From Halobacillus amylolyticus (GTDB lineage: Bacteria > Bacillota > Bacilli > Bacillales > Halobacillaceae), in assembly GCF_022921115.1 (NCBI RefSeq), contig NZ_CP095075.1, forward strand, positions 2,334,001 to 2,398,000: a stretch of 64,000 nt of DNA, read 5' to 3'. Both the position numbers and the translations under genes were made by a program. The notes under the pieces are model-generated. The model had not been told where the DNA came from, ran no database searches, and saw only the letters and a list, made by a program, of their open reading frames with translations. Shown here in pieces: positions 17,841 through 26,141 of this stretch. Each line of letters starts with the position of its first letter. Position 1 is the stretch's first letter.

Positions 17841-18365
17841 GTGCGCTTACAAGAGAAAAAAATTATTCAACTCGTAAGTAAAGACTTCGAAGATTTAGAA
17901 CTATGGTACCCAATACTGCGATTACAGGAGGAAGGCGCCACTGTACACCTTGTTGGAGAAAAAGCGAACGAAGAATATCCAGGTAAATACGGTGTTCCAG
18001 CCATCTCTGAATACGCTTTTGACGATATTAACCCAGCAGATTACGATGGCATTCTCGTGCCAGGAGGCTGGTCGCCTGATAAATTGCGCCGTTACGACAG
18101 CGTACTCCATATGGTTCGCCATATGGACGACCAAAAAAAACCGATCGGTGAAATTTGCCATGCTGGCTGGGTTTTGATCTCGGCAGGAATCTTAGAAGGG
18201 CGCCAAGTAACCAGTACACCTGGAATTAAAGATGATATGATTAATGCTGGAGCTACATGGCACGATGAGGCCGTAGTACAAGACGAACATATCGTTTCCG
18301 CTCGTCGTCCACCAGATCTTCCACCTTATGCAAAGGCTTTTGCTGATTTATTAGCTAAATCATAG
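17841..18365 (+). CDS. DJ-1/PfpI-family protein
   Basis: A 174-residue protein of the type-1 glutamine-amidotransferase-like fold. It has the family Glu near residue 20 (EDLELWYP), the DYDGILVPGGWSPDKLRR loop and the nucleophilic cysteine in GEICHAGW at about Cys106. Members act as deglycases, proteases or chaperones in stress; closest in feel to the YraA/YfkM group. The start is GTG at 17841 behind GAGGAGG. Terminator-like hairpin follows 15 bp after the stop. Confidence 0.87.
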   Translation: MRLQEKKIIQLVSKDFEDLELWYPILRLQEEGATVHLVGEKANEEYPGKYGVPAISEYAFDDINPADYDGILVPGGWSPDKLRRYDSVLHMVRHMDDQKKPIGEICHAGWVLISAGILEGRQVTSTPGIKDDMINAGATWHDEAVVQDEHIVSARRPPDLPPYAKAFADLLAKS

Positions 18366-18380
18366 TTACAGTTATGAAGT

Positions 18381-18415
18381 CCCGCCACCTTTAGGGTGCC
18401 GGGCCTTTATTTTTA
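18381..18415 (+). terminator. Likely terminator after the DJ-1-like gene
   Basis: CCCGCCACC and GGTGCCGGG pair with one mismatch across a short loop, followed by CCTTTATTTTT. Less perfect than the others in the window. Confidence 0.6.
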
Positions 18416-18574
18416 TATAGAAAAAAATTATTGGTTAGAGAGGAAGTTGAAACTAACTCGTATGCTCACTCTGTTCCAACCTTAATTCAAGCATACTTTT
18501 GTGATCCCTAAGATTATGTAATATCACTACCTTAACTTACCTCAAACATTGTTCCCATCGCCTATCGTTATTCA

Positions 18575-19072
18575 TCATAAAAGCTTAGCCATATAATATT
18601 CATCGACCAAATGCTCATCAATCAGCAAAGAGTGTTTTTTCGTTCCTTCCACTTTAAACCCCATTTTCTTATATAACCCTAAGCCCGCTTCATTTTCTAC
18701 AACTACCGTCAATTCCAACCGATGAATCCTATGTTCGATTGCCCACTTTTCCAAGTATGTAAAAAGTTTCGTCCCTAACCCCTTACCTCTATACCCTTTT
18801 AAAATTCCTACCACCAGATGGAGGGAGTGCTGTTGTCTTTTAGCCGAACCATTTATTGCAGCTAAGTAGCCTACAAGCCGCCCCTCCTCTTCGGCAACGA
18901 TTAATGTTGAGCTTCCTTCTTTCTTCATAGCCCATATTCTCTCACGCTGCTGTTCAACTGAAGTATTTCTTTCACCCTCTTCAAACAGCATAAATGATGA
19001 TTCTGCTTCAACTTGTTGGATAAGGTGTAGTAACTCCTCTGCATCTTCAGGGCAAGCTTGCCTAATATCCAT
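18575..19072 (-). CDS. GNAT-family N-acetyltransferase
   Basis: A 165-residue acetyltransferase. Motif A is GILKGYRGKGLGTKLFTYL (acetyl-CoA pyrophosphate loop, with RGKGLG), followed by the ELTVVVENEAGLGLYKKMGF motif-B helix and beta-6. Acceptor unknown; RimI/YhhY-like general GNAT. The ATG at 19072 is spaced correctly from GAGGAGG; the TTG at 19078 would be too close. Monocistronic. Confidence 0.85.
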   Translation of the reverse strand: MDIRQACPEDAEELLHLIQQVEAESSFMLFEEGERNTSVEQQRERIWAMKKEGSSTLIVAEEEGRLVGYLAAINGSAKRQQHSLHLVVGILKGYRGKGLGTKLFTYLEKWAIEHRIHRLELTVVVENEAGLGLYKKMGFKVEGTKKHSLLIDEHLVDEYYMAKLL

Positions 19073-19143
19073 TCCCAATCCTCCTCTTTAATTATGATTA
19101 TCATTCATTTCTGTTTACTGTGTTCATATTCCTGCTTAAAATG

Positions 19144-19178
19144 AAAAAGGGTGAGCACTAAAAATGCTCACCCTTTTT
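19144..19178 (-). terminator. Intrinsic terminator
   Basis: The perfect 14-bp stem AAAAAGGGTGAGCA / TGCTCACCCTTTTT with a seven-base loop lies immediately after the stop of the small gene at 19180; its arms provide T tracts on either strand. Confidence 0.9.
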
Positions 19179-19179
19179 C

Positions 19180-19353
19180 CTAACGACGGTGTTGAACTAG
19201 GTCAATGCTTCCTAATACTACGTGTGCCAGGCCGAAACCAAATACTGTGTTTGCGACCATTTTATTTGAACCCCTTCTCTGCTTCAGGGCGTAACCAGTG
19301 GCTGTGACAGCAGAACCTAATGCAGTTGGAATTAAACCCTCACGCATACTCAT
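19180..19353 (-). CDS. Small hypothetical protein (57-62 aa) with hydrophobic segments
   Basis: A short protein reading MREGLIPTALGSAVTATGYA, then KQRRGSNKMVANTVFGFGLA. Two modestly hydrophobic Gly/Ala-rich helices separated by a basic loop suggest membrane association. Starts at 19368 (GTG), 19359, 19353 and 19347 (ATG) are possible; 19353 is best spaced from GGGGGA. It has its own terminator. I have seen similar small Bacillaceae proteins but cannot assign a function. Confidence 0.62.
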   Translation of the reverse strand: MSMREGLIPTALGSAVTATGYALKQRRGSNKMVANTVFGFGLAHVVLGSIDLVQHRR

Positions 19354-19450
19354 AGTCATTTCCCCCACATCGTAGTTAGTTGGTGTTTGACACCAGTCTT
19401 ATTATCACCTTTGTCAGAGGAAATATACAGGTTATAGAGGCATACTTTTC

Positions 19451-19587
19451 TTAAAAAAAGAACTGTGCCATCACAGATAATTCAACATATTGACCGTCCT
19501 TGATTTCTTGAAGCTTTTCCACATTATTAGGATCTTGTTGTGCAGCCTTAGCATTATCCTGTAATTCTTTCACGTGTAAGGACACAT
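19451..19587 (-). pseudogene. Relic of a second manganese-catalase gene (N-terminal ~44 codons)
   Basis: The minus-strand frame translates to HVKELQDNAKAAQQDP and EKLQEIKDGQYVELSVMAQF before a TAA at 19451. This aligns residue for residue with HVKELQYNAKPSQPDP and KKLQEILGGQYGEMSVMMQY of the intact gene just upstream (20541). The ATG at 19587 is out of frame because of an indel, and everything after ~45 residues is missing. It is a decayed tandem duplicate. Confidence 0.8.
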
Positions 19588-19674
19588 CCTTTTAAAGGTC
19601 TTCCAAAGTACATTTCCATTAAAGAAGTCATGCTTTTATTATCAGATGTAAAATTAATATTATTCGTGCTTCTT

Positions 19675-20541
19675 CTACTGCTGATTAGGCTGAATTCCTC
19701 CGCCATTCTGCATGATCCTCATATCTAGCGGCGGCGTTCCGTGAATATAGGCCGGGGACGGTTTAAGTTCTGGTTTTTGACCGTTAGCCCCGGGGTTTTG
19801 AACATATTCAAATGTTCCTTTTCCATCCAACGAAGCACCATTAGCCCAACGTCCTGTGCTACTTTCTTCACCTTCAGAGAAGTTCATAAACGAGTATGCG
19901 ACATCTTGTATCTCATGTTCAGTACTGAAGGTACTCGGCACGACCGCTCCTTGCGTCTGTTCTAACTCCTCAATCGCAGCCATCCACTGGTTTTGGTGCA
20001 TCTTATCTCTGGCAATTAGGAAAGAAAGCATGTCCCTGACGCCAGGGTCTGTCGTCATTTCATATAGACGAACAACTTGAAGACGTCCTTGCGACTCCGC
20101 ATTCAAGTTAGCTCTGAAATCTGCTAGCATGTTGCCACTCGCAATCGTATAACGAGCATTCCATGGATACCCCGCCGCATCGTTTGGCTGAGCTCCAAGT
20201 CCGTTGACGATGGCATGTTGAGGATTCATTCCTCCGAGGACCGCCTCAACGGCAGGATCTTTTGCTCCTTGCTCCTGATCATGAGCTGGAGCGCCGTCGA
20301 GTAATTGAGCAATCATGGTGGCAATCATTTCGACATGGGCGATTTCTTCTGTACCAATATCTAAGATCATATCTTTATATTTGCTCTCTGCTCTACAGTT
20401 CCATCCTTGGAAAAGGTATTGCATCATAACGGACATTTCACCATACTGGCCGCCCAGTATTTCTTGTAATTTTTTCGCATATACTGGATCTGGCTGAGAA
20501 GGCTTGGCATTATATTGAAGTTCTTTAACGTGTGAGAACAT
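19675..20541 (-). CDS. Manganese (di-Mn) catalase family protein
   Basis: A 288-residue ferritin-like protein. Candidate metal ligands are Glu in GGQYGEMSVMMQYLFQ, the EEIAHVE pair (Glu/His), Glu in LNAESQGR and His in RDKMHQNQW. Family members disproportionate hydrogen peroxide; in spore formers related proteins (CotJC/YdbD type) are associated with the coat. The tail is rich in Pro/Gly/Asn. A CotF-like gene lies directly upstream in the same direction, but a hairpin separates them. A truncated duplicate lies downstream. Confidence 0.88.
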   Translation of the reverse strand: MFSHVKELQYNAKPSQPDPVYAKKLQEILGGQYGEMSVMMQYLFQGWNCRAESKYKDMILDIGTEEIAHVEMIATMIAQLLDGAPAHDQEQGAKDPAVEAVLGGMNPQHAIVNGLGAQPNDAAGYPWNARYTIASGNMLADFRANLNAESQGRLQVVRLYEMTTDPGVRDMLSFLIARDKMHQNQWMAAIEELEQTQGAVVPSTFSTEHEIQDVAYSFMNFSEGEESSTGRWANGASLDGKGTFEYVQNPGANGQKPELKPSPAYIHGTPPLDMRIMQNGGGIQPNQQ

Positions 20542-20630
20542 ATCATATCTCCTTTTTTAAAGTTAAACACTCTTTTTATTCTTGAGTAAAAAGAGCTCTA
20601 CTATCCACTACAATATCTGCCAAGATTAAA

Positions 20631-20660
20631 GAGACCGCCTTTTAAATAGAAGGCGGTCTT
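20631..20660 (-). terminator. Likely terminator after the CotF-like gene
   Basis: The inverted repeat AAGACCGCCTT / AAGGCGG(T)CT with a short AT loop on the minus strand sits 10 bp past the stop at 20671, followed by a weak CTTTAAT tract. Confidence 0.65.
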
Positions 20661-20670
20661 AATACTTGTT

Positions 20671-21225
20671 TTATTGCATAGGAACAGGAGTGAAAAAGCC
20701 AGCCATATCCTGAACACTTTCCTGTGGTGCAGGCATTAAAGGATAGTATCCTTTTTGCACCATGTACTGCCATGTTTCATAAGCATGGCGATTACTATTC
20801 AGAAATGCCTTTTCTAAAAAGTGGCGCAAGTCAGGATTGGCACACTCAACGGCTGCAGCGCCGTAGTTTTTTGCTGAGCCTTTTTGATTTAACAGGTAAG
20901 CTGTAGCAATCTCCCTATCGTTATGCGTTTGTATCTCTGTTCGTGGTTGACCAGGCTGAAAAGGTACGGTTCCAGTTGTAAAGTCAGAAAGCTTTCTAAC
21001 CGGTTGATCCGGCTGGAATTTATTAATGTCTGGAGTTGTTTGACTTTGTAAAAATTCAACCTTTAAGTTGTAATCTGCTACATGTAACGGAAATTGACGT
21101 GTGAGCATATCCTTAAGCTCTGGGTCCTGTGCCTGTTGAATAAATCCTGCCATACAACCAATTGTGTTATAGCAGCCCATCGTTAATTCTGTTAAGTCAT
21201 GTAGTTCATGTGAAGCTAACTGCAT
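20671..21225 (-). CDS. CotF-family spore coat protein
   Basis: A 184-residue protein with a ferritin-like helical region and the CotF signature near the C-terminus (FLNSNRHAYETWQYMVQKGY YPL region). MGCYNTIGCMAGFIQQA and Pro-rich ends also fit coat-associated CotF/YhcQ proteins. Expected to be deposited in the spore coat, probably under a mother-cell sigma factor, though I did not identify a promoter. Followed in the same direction by the manganese catalase, a pairing that fits spore peroxide resistance. Confidence 0.82.
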   Translation of the reverse strand: MQLASHELHDLTELTMGCYNTIGCMAGFIQQAQDPELKDMLTRQFPLHVADYNLKVEFLQSQTTPDINKFQPDQPVRKLSDFTTGTVPFQPGQPRTEIQTHNDREIATAYLLNQKGSAKNYGAAAVECANPDLRHFLEKAFLNSNRHAYETWQYMVQKGYYPLMPAPQESVQDMAGFFTPVPMQ

Positions 21226-21541
21226 GTTTTCTTCCCCCTCAATGATTTTTCAAAAGCACAAGCTTATTCTGTACAATTATTATCGAATAAAACATGATCC
21301 CTTATTTTACTAACCTAGCCGCTTTTATCCTTGCCCTAGCAAGAGTGTAATGTAGTCGCCAAAATGGGACAGGCATAATAAGCTATGTAACGAGGAAAAC
21401 CAAACTCTGCCCTCATCCGTTAGCAACTAACTGTACACCCATTATCCCTCCATCAATCTAAATTAAACAAAGCAATTAAGCTAAGAGGAATGAGGAAAAT
21501 AATGTACTCCTAGTCAATTTTCAAAGGACTCCTATCATTAT
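21226..21541. other. Intergenic stretch without a recognisable gene
   Basis: AT-rich region upstream of the CotF-like gene and downstream of the flavodoxin-fold oxidoreductase gene. I found no open frame with a credible ribosome site on either strand and no repeat shared with the rest of the window. Confidence 0.5.
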
Positions 21542-21569
21542 AAAAAGCAGCCCCCCACCTGGAGACTGC
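21542..21569 (-). terminator. Intrinsic terminator of the oxidoreductase gene
   Basis: On the minus strand AGCAGTCTCC pairs with GGGGGGCTGCT (two G-T pairs), followed by TTTTTAT, 70 bp after the stop at 21640. Confidence 0.7.
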
Positions 21570-21639
21570 TCAACTGCTCTGTCTGACTTTTGTTGTTAAA
21601 ATCCCTTAAACTTCTTCCGATCTTTTTTTAAAAATATCC

Positions 21640-22197
21640 TTAAGTTATTTCTGGAATGAAACGATTGATATGGGAGTCCAATTCTTTTTTATATTGTTCT
21701 AAATCAGGTGCTTTCTTCACATTGAAGCAGGCAAACGTTTCGATCGATTTCATCCCGGTGTATTTGTGGATAAGATGTAAGTGGAAGAGGATCTCTTCCA
21801 CATTTCTTCCCTCAAAAAACTTCGAAGGATCGTTAAATGCTGAACGCGGGGCATTCCACGTTGTTGAGAACATATATCTCTTCCCATCCAACAATCCACC
21901 CGTTCCGTAATCACCTTGGTTCCCTTCGAAAAATACACCATACTCATGAACTGTATCAAAATATTTCTTAAAAAGTGCGGGAACACTATAGCAATAGATG
22001 GGGGTTTGGTAAATCACGATATCCGCCCACTTTACCTTCCCTTGTTCCTTTTTCACATTGTAGCCTTCTTGGATCACGGTTGTTTGGATCTCATATTTCT
22101 GCTTTAACTTTTCAACCATATAATTAAAAAGTGTTTGATTGAGATCTCCTTTTGAATGGTTATAATGTTCGTGTCCATTAATGATAAGTATGTTCAC
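21640..22197 (-). CDS. Flavodoxin-fold NAD(P)H oxidoreductase (MdaB-like)
   Basis: A 185-residue flavoprotein. It begins MNILIINGHEHYNHSKGDLN, the phosphate-binding loop of NQO1/MdaB/KefF-type quinone reductases, with YQTPIYCYSVPALFKKYFD and the flavin-contact region GKRYMFSTTWNAP. It should reduce quinones with two electrons, using FAD or FMN, in the cytoplasm. Monocistronic with its own terminator. Confidence 0.85.
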   Translation of the reverse strand: MNILIINGHEHYNHSKGDLNQTLFNYMVEKLKQKYEIQTTVIQEGYNVKKEQGKVKWADIVIYQTPIYCYSVPALFKKYFDTVHEYGVFFEGNQGDYGTGGLLDGKRYMFSTTWNAPRSAFNDPSKFFEGRNVEEILFHLHLIHKYTGMKSIETFACFNVKKAPDLEQYKKELDSHINRFIPEIT

Positions 22198-22258
22198 GCC
22201 TATCCCCCAAGCACATTTAGGTAGCTGCTTTATTCATACCCCATTATGTCACTTCCTA

Positions 22259-22298
22259 ATAATAACAAGCATGCTCCTTTGAGGAACATGCTTGTTAT
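22259..22298 (-). terminator. Hairpin terminator after the acyl-CoA dehydrogenase gene
   Basis: AATAACAAGCATG and CATGCTTGTTATT form a long stem directly behind the TAA at 22298; the downstream T tract on the minus strand is short (TTATTATT). Confidence 0.75.
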
Positions 22299-23467
22299 TA
22301 TTGATCGAGAGCTTTTCCTGCAAGCATCCTGATTACGGCATCGTCCATTGGTGGATTATGAAGTCCTGCACGTACATCTCGATAGTACTTTTCAAATGGC
22401 TGCTGTTTAGAAAGCCCCCGTCCGCCAGCAATCCGCATCGCTAAATCAACGACTTCATTTGCTGTGTTCGTAACAGCAAGCTTCACTGCAGCAAGATCTG
22501 CCCCCATTTCTGATCGCTTCTCTGGTTCCTCATCCCATTTTCTCGCCGTTGCGTACATAAAGCTATGAGCCTGCATAAGTTTCCATTCCATCTCACCAAC
22601 CTTATCTCTAATGTGTCCTACTTCTGAGATCGTCGTATCAAGACTATTCGGCTGGAAGGTGGTTGCAAATTCAATGCTTTTATTTCTTGCCGCTACAGCA
22701 ATCCCCAGATAACAAGCAGGTATATGCAGCAACCAGCCTTTCGGAGAAGGCTTTACTTCCCCTTTTAGTTCTACTAAATCATTCTCACTTACTTCTACCT
22801 CCTCAAGGACTAAATCATCACTTTCCGTGCCTCGCATCCCTAACGTATCCCACGTCTTATCAACATGAAGACCAGGCTGATGCCGATCCACTAAAAACCA
22901 GCCAACATTATCTAAGTCTTCAACATAGGCAGACACAATATAATAATCGAGATGATCCGCCATTGAGGCAAAAGTTTTTCTTCCTGACAACACGTACCGA
23001 TCATTCCGTCTCACTGCTGTTGTTTCAGGAACTCCCCCTCTTGTCGGGCTTCCTGTTGCTGCCTCTGATGCAATGCGATTCACGACCTTTTGCTCGTTTG
23101 CTACCTCATATGCTAATCGCTCAAAAGCTTCTTCTTTCCAAGGGTTATCCTCACTTAGTTCCATCATAATCCCAAGGTGCCACCCCATCGATAAAGCGGT
23201 TGATCCATCACCTTCCGCAATGGTTTCTTGTAATAATAGAAATTCATATAGGGATAGATCTTCTCCACCATACTTAGCAGGTAAACTAAGAGATGGATAT
23301 TTCTCTTGCTTGATTACTTTTAATGTTTGATCAGAAAAGGCAGCATCCCGATCCGTTTCCATCACATGGGAACGAGCTTCATCAGCAATGATGGAGGCTT
23401 TCTCAATAAGCCGACGCTGTCTCTCGTTTTTCACCAATGACTGTAATAAATCATTCACTACACTCAC
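22298..23467 (-). CDS. Acyl-CoA dehydrogenase-like flavoprotein (YdbM-like)
   Basis: A 389-residue protein of the acyl-CoA dehydrogenase fold: N-terminal helical domain, a beta domain with ETTAVRRNDRYVLSGRKTFA and DTLGMRGTESDDLVLEEVEV, and a C-terminal helical FAD domain with MRIAGGRGLSKQQPFEKYYR DVRAG region. The usual catalytic Glu could not be placed with certainty, and relatives include monooxygenase-type flavoproteins (SfnB, DszC class). B. subtilis YdbM, which I recall as belonging to the CymR sulfur regulon, is a likely relative; that would fit the sulfur genes in this window, but it is inference. Confidence 0.75.
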   Translation of the reverse strand: MSVVNDLLQSLVKNERQRRLIEKASIIADEARSHVMETDRDAAFSDQTLKVIKQEKYPSLSLPAKYGGEDLSLYEFLLLQETIAEGDGSTALSMGWHLGIMMELSEDNPWKEEAFERLAYEVANEQKVVNRIASEAATGSPTRGGVPETTAVRRNDRYVLSGRKTFASMADHLDYYIVSAYVEDLDNVGWFLVDRHQPGLHVDKTWDTLGMRGTESDDLVLEEVEVSENDLVELKGEVKPSPKGWLLHIPACYLGIAVAARNKSIEFATTFQPNSLDTTISEVGHIRDKVGEMEWKLMQAHSFMYATARKWDEEPEKRSEMGADLAAVKLAVTNTANEVVDLAMRIAGGRGLSKQQPFEKYYRDVRAGLHNPPMDDAVIRMLAGKALDQ

Positions 23468-23801
23468 TCCCTCATTCCATCGTTCTTAAATCATACTAAA
23501 TGAGTCGGCTTTATGCGAATCATTTTGTTTGAATGTTTATTAGAGTCTCCTCATAAGCTCTTATAAAACAAGCTCTTTACAAAACTATTACAAACTGACT
23601 ACGTATTTAAAGGAAATCGGAGTTGTGGCTAATAAATTTCATGTAACAAGCATATATTCAATATAATCGGAAAATTTAGAGTTTGCTGTTTTTTTAGAAC
23701 GTTGGTACGATTAGCAGTACTTATCTAGACACCCTGCCCTATGACTGAGGCACCACATCACATCTTAATACTTAAGTTTTAATAAATCCAAGGAGGTCAA
23801 T
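23468..23801. other. Divergent regulatory region between the YdbM-like gene and ehuB
   Basis: 334 bp of AT-rich DNA with promoters presumably facing both ways. A stretch at about 23648-23675 (ATATTCAATATAATCGGAAA) has partial dyad character and could be an operator; I cannot assign the regulator. No coding frame of note. The ehuB ribosome site (AAGGAGG, ~23790) is strong. Confidence 0.4.
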
Positions 23802-24683
23802 ATGAAGAAAAAATTATTATCAATTATTATGATTGCATTATCCGTATTACTATTAGCAGCTTGTGGATCTGAGGAAACCAACAGCAGCGGCGATAGCGGA
23901 GATTCCGCCCTTGCTAAAGTCAAGGATCAAGGCTATGTTACTGTTGGCTTTGCTAACGAAGCACCTTATGCCTATAAAGAGGGCGATGAACTTAAAGGTG
24001 TCGCAGTTGAAATTGCTAAAGCAGCCTTTGCAAATATGGGAGTAGACGAGGTTAGAGGGGAAATCGCGGAATGGAAACAACTCATTCCAGGTGTGAAGAC
24101 AGGGAAATTTGATGTTATTACTGCTGCGATGGCCATTTTGCCAAACCGCTGCGAGCAGGTAGACTTCGCTATGCCAGGTATTAAATATGGTGAAGGTATG
24201 GTTGTAGAAAAAGGCAACCCTCAAGGTTTAACTAGTTATGCAGATATTGCTAGTAATGAAGATGTAACGGTTGCTGTTATGTCAGGTGCAACTGAAGTTG
24301 ACTTTCTGAAAAGTGCGGGTGTAAGTGAGGGACAGATCGAAACTTATCCTGACATTGCTGCTACACTTGACGCCGTTAAAACAGGCCGTGCTCAAGCTAC
24401 CACAGCAACTGAGTTAACTGTTAAGAAAGCAATGAAATCAACAGGTGGAGATTCATTAGAGTATGTGGAAGATTTCCAACAACCCGATGTAGATGGAGTT
24501 CCGAGTTATGGAGCAGCTGCCTTCGAACAAGATGCTGATGACCTTCGTGAAGCATATAATGAGGAGCTTGCGAAAATGAAAGAGAGCGGTGAGCTTGCAG
24601 AGATTGTTAATTCCGTAGAATTCTTCGGCGACGGTAATCTCATCACAGAAGACATAACAGTTGAAGAGCTTTGTAAAGGGTAA
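23802..24683 (+). CDS. ehuB: Ectoine/hydroxyectoine-binding lipoprotein EhuB
   Basis: A 293-residue extracellular binding protein of the polar amino-acid family. The signal peptide ends in the lipobox LLLAACG. The core shows VTVGFANEAPYAY, EWKQLIPGVKTGKFDVITAA and ILPNRCEQVDFA, which correspond to the EhuB-specific GFANEAPY and ITPERCEQV signatures I recall, so ectoine rather than glutamine or cystine is the favoured ligand. First gene of ehuBCDA. A terminator follows, so the binding protein is probably made in excess. Its role would be osmoprotectant uptake. General amino-acid binding remains possible. Confidence 0.85.
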   Translation: MKKKLLSIIMIALSVLLLAACGSEETNSSGDSGDSALAKVKDQGYVTVGFANEAPYAYKEGDELKGVAVEIAKAAFANMGVDEVRGEIAEWKQLIPGVKTGKFDVITAAMAILPNRCEQVDFAMPGIKYGEGMVVEKGNPQGLTSYADIASNEDVTVAVMSGATEVDFLKSAGVSEGQIETYPDIAATLDAVKTGRAQATTATELTVKKAMKSTGGDSLEYVEDFQQPDVDGVPSYGAAAFEQDADDLREAYNEELAKMKESGELAEIVNSVEFFGDGNLITEDITVEELCKG

Positions 24684-24696
24684 ATAAAGAATCTGA

Positions 24697-24725
24697 AAGG
24701 CACCCGACTTCGGGTGCCTTTTTTA
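24697..24725 (+). terminator. Attenuating terminator between ehuB and ehuC
   Basis: The perfect stem AAGGCACCCG / CGGGTGCCTT with a four-base loop, followed by T6. It lies inside the operon, consistent with partial termination that favours binding-protein expression. Confidence 0.9.
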
Positions 24726-24774
24726 ACAACAAAAGCGCAACTGTTTTGAAATCAAAAAGAAAGGGTGAGCTCAG

Positions 24775-25434
24775 ATTAGCAACTATATTGATATAATACC
24801 TGTCCTATTAGAAGGGTTAGATATAACAATAACCGTATTAATCGGATCAGCTATTTTTGGCTATCTCATCGCATTCTTAGCCGGTTTCGGAAGACTTTCC
24901 AAAAACTTCATTATTCGTAACTTTACCGCGGTCTACATTGAAATATTTCGTGGCACCTCTCTTGTTGTACAATTGTTCTGGTTTTTCTATGTCCTACCAG
25001 GTCTATTAGGCATCCAACTATCCGCTTATCTTATAGGTGTGATTGTGATTGGGATGAACTATGGTGCTTATATGTCCGAAGTTGTTCGCGGCTCCATTCT
25101 GGCCGTATCTTCTGGTCAAACGGAGGCAGCAACAGCCCTGAATATGTCCCGTTTTCAGAGGATGAGGTTCGTCATCCTTCCTCAAGCCATACGCATGATG
25201 CTGCCGGAATTCGGAAATTACTTAATCCAAATGTTAAAAGCAACCTCACTCGTTTCCATTATATCGCTTTCAGATATTACGTACGTGGGCTTACTCTATC
25301 GTGATGCAAATATATCTGAAGGTGTAGCCGTATTTACGATGCTCCTCGTGATGTACTTCATCATTGCCCTGCCGCTCATCGGTTTAACACGATGGCTCGA
25401 ACGCTGGGCTTCGAAAGGGGTTGCTACTGAATGA
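24775..25434 (+). CDS. ehuC: Ectoine ABC transporter permease EhuC, apparent ATT start
   Basis: The frame is open from 24769 and yields a 219-residue permease if begun at ATT 24775, the usual EhuC length. The N-terminal membrane helix (IIPVLLEGLDITITVLIGSA) is intact. The EAA loop reads EAATALNMSRFQRMRFVILP. No ATG, GTG or TTG occurs in frame until a TTG at 24973, which lies inside the second membrane segment and would delete 66 residues. AGGGTGAG (24762-24769) is correctly spaced for the ATT. Its stop overlaps the ehuD start (ATGA), so it is translated as part of the operon. Confidence 0.82.
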   Translation: MSNYIDIIPVLLEGLDITITVLIGSAIFGYLIAFLAGFGRLSKNFIIRNFTAVYIEIFRGTSLVVQLFWFFYVLPGLLGIQLSAYLIGVIVIGMNYGAYMSEVVRGSILAVSSGQTEAATALNMSRFQRMRFVILPQAIRMMLPEFGNYLIQMLKATSLVSIISLSDITYVGLLYRDANISEGVAVFTMLLVMYFIIALPLIGLTRWLERWASKGVATE

Positions 25435-26141
25435 CATGGGAATGGAGTACAGTTGTTGATGTTTTTCCGCACATTTTTGAAGCCATGTGGACGACCCTCG
25501 GCTTAACGATCGTCTGTTTTACGGTGGCTCTAATTGTAGGCGGTATATGGACGTTTCTGAAAAGAATAAAATTCAAGCCATTTAATTGGCTTATTAGCTT
25601 CATCATAGAGTTTATCCGTTCCACTCCACCGCTAGTACAGCTTTACTTCTTGTTTTTTGCATGGCCTTTGATTCCTTATGTCGGGGTGACGCTTGAGCCA
25701 TTTACCGTTGCTGTGTTTGGACTTGGCATACACTTTAGTACGTATATTTCTGAAATTTACCGTTCAGGAATTGAAGGTGTTCCAAAAGGTCAAATAGAAG
25801 CAGCGACAGCTTTGAATTACACGACTTTTCAAAAATGGACAAAAGTTATTTTACCGCAGGCTATTCCACCCGTAATTCCGATGCTTGGAAACTATTTAAT
25901 TATCATGTTCAAAGAAATTCCATTGACTATAGTCGTTGGAGTTGCTGGCATGTTAACAGCAGCTGAAGTATATGGGGTCAATAATTTCGAATACTTAGAA
26001 CCCTACACACTTGTTGCCTTTTTCTTCCTGGCGATGAGTTACCCGTCAGCTCTATTTGTGCAGTGGCTTGAACGTAAGTTGAACAAACGCTATGAATCCG
26101 ATAACAAGAAATCAACTAAAAAAGGAGTGACGACATCATGA
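25431..26141 (+). CDS. ehuD: Ectoine ABC transporter permease EhuD
   Basis: A 236-residue polar-amino-acid-type permease with about five membrane segments. RSTPPLVQLYFLFFAWPLIP and the EAA loop EAATALNYTTFQKWTKVILP are characteristic. It pairs with EhuC as a heterodimeric channel. The ATG overlaps the ehuC stop by 4 bp and its own stop overlaps ehuA by 4 bp, showing tight coupling. The C-terminus is a basic cytoplasmic tail rich in Lys. Confidence 0.86.
   Translation: MTWEWSTVVDVFPHIFEAMWTTLGLTIVCFTVALIVGGIWTFLKRIKFKPFNWLISFIIEFIRSTPPLVQLYFLFFAWPLIPYVGVTLEPFTVAVFGLGIHFSTYISEIYRSGIEGVPKGQIEAATALNYTTFQKWTKVILPQAIPPVIPMLGNYLIIMFKEIPLTIVVGVAGMLTAAEVYGVNNFEYLEPYTLVAFFFLAMSYPSALFVQWLERKLNKRYESDNKKSTKKGVTTS

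Noticed and set aside
22663..23169. 168-residue plus-strand frame
   Set aside because: Antisense to the acyl-CoA dehydrogenase gene; composition rich in Leu/Ser/Gln typical of a shadow frame.
23802..24683. Cystine- or glutamine-binding protein
   Set aside because: The GFANEAPYAY and NRCEQVDFA stretches favour the ectoine-binding EhuB group, though this is from remembered signatures.
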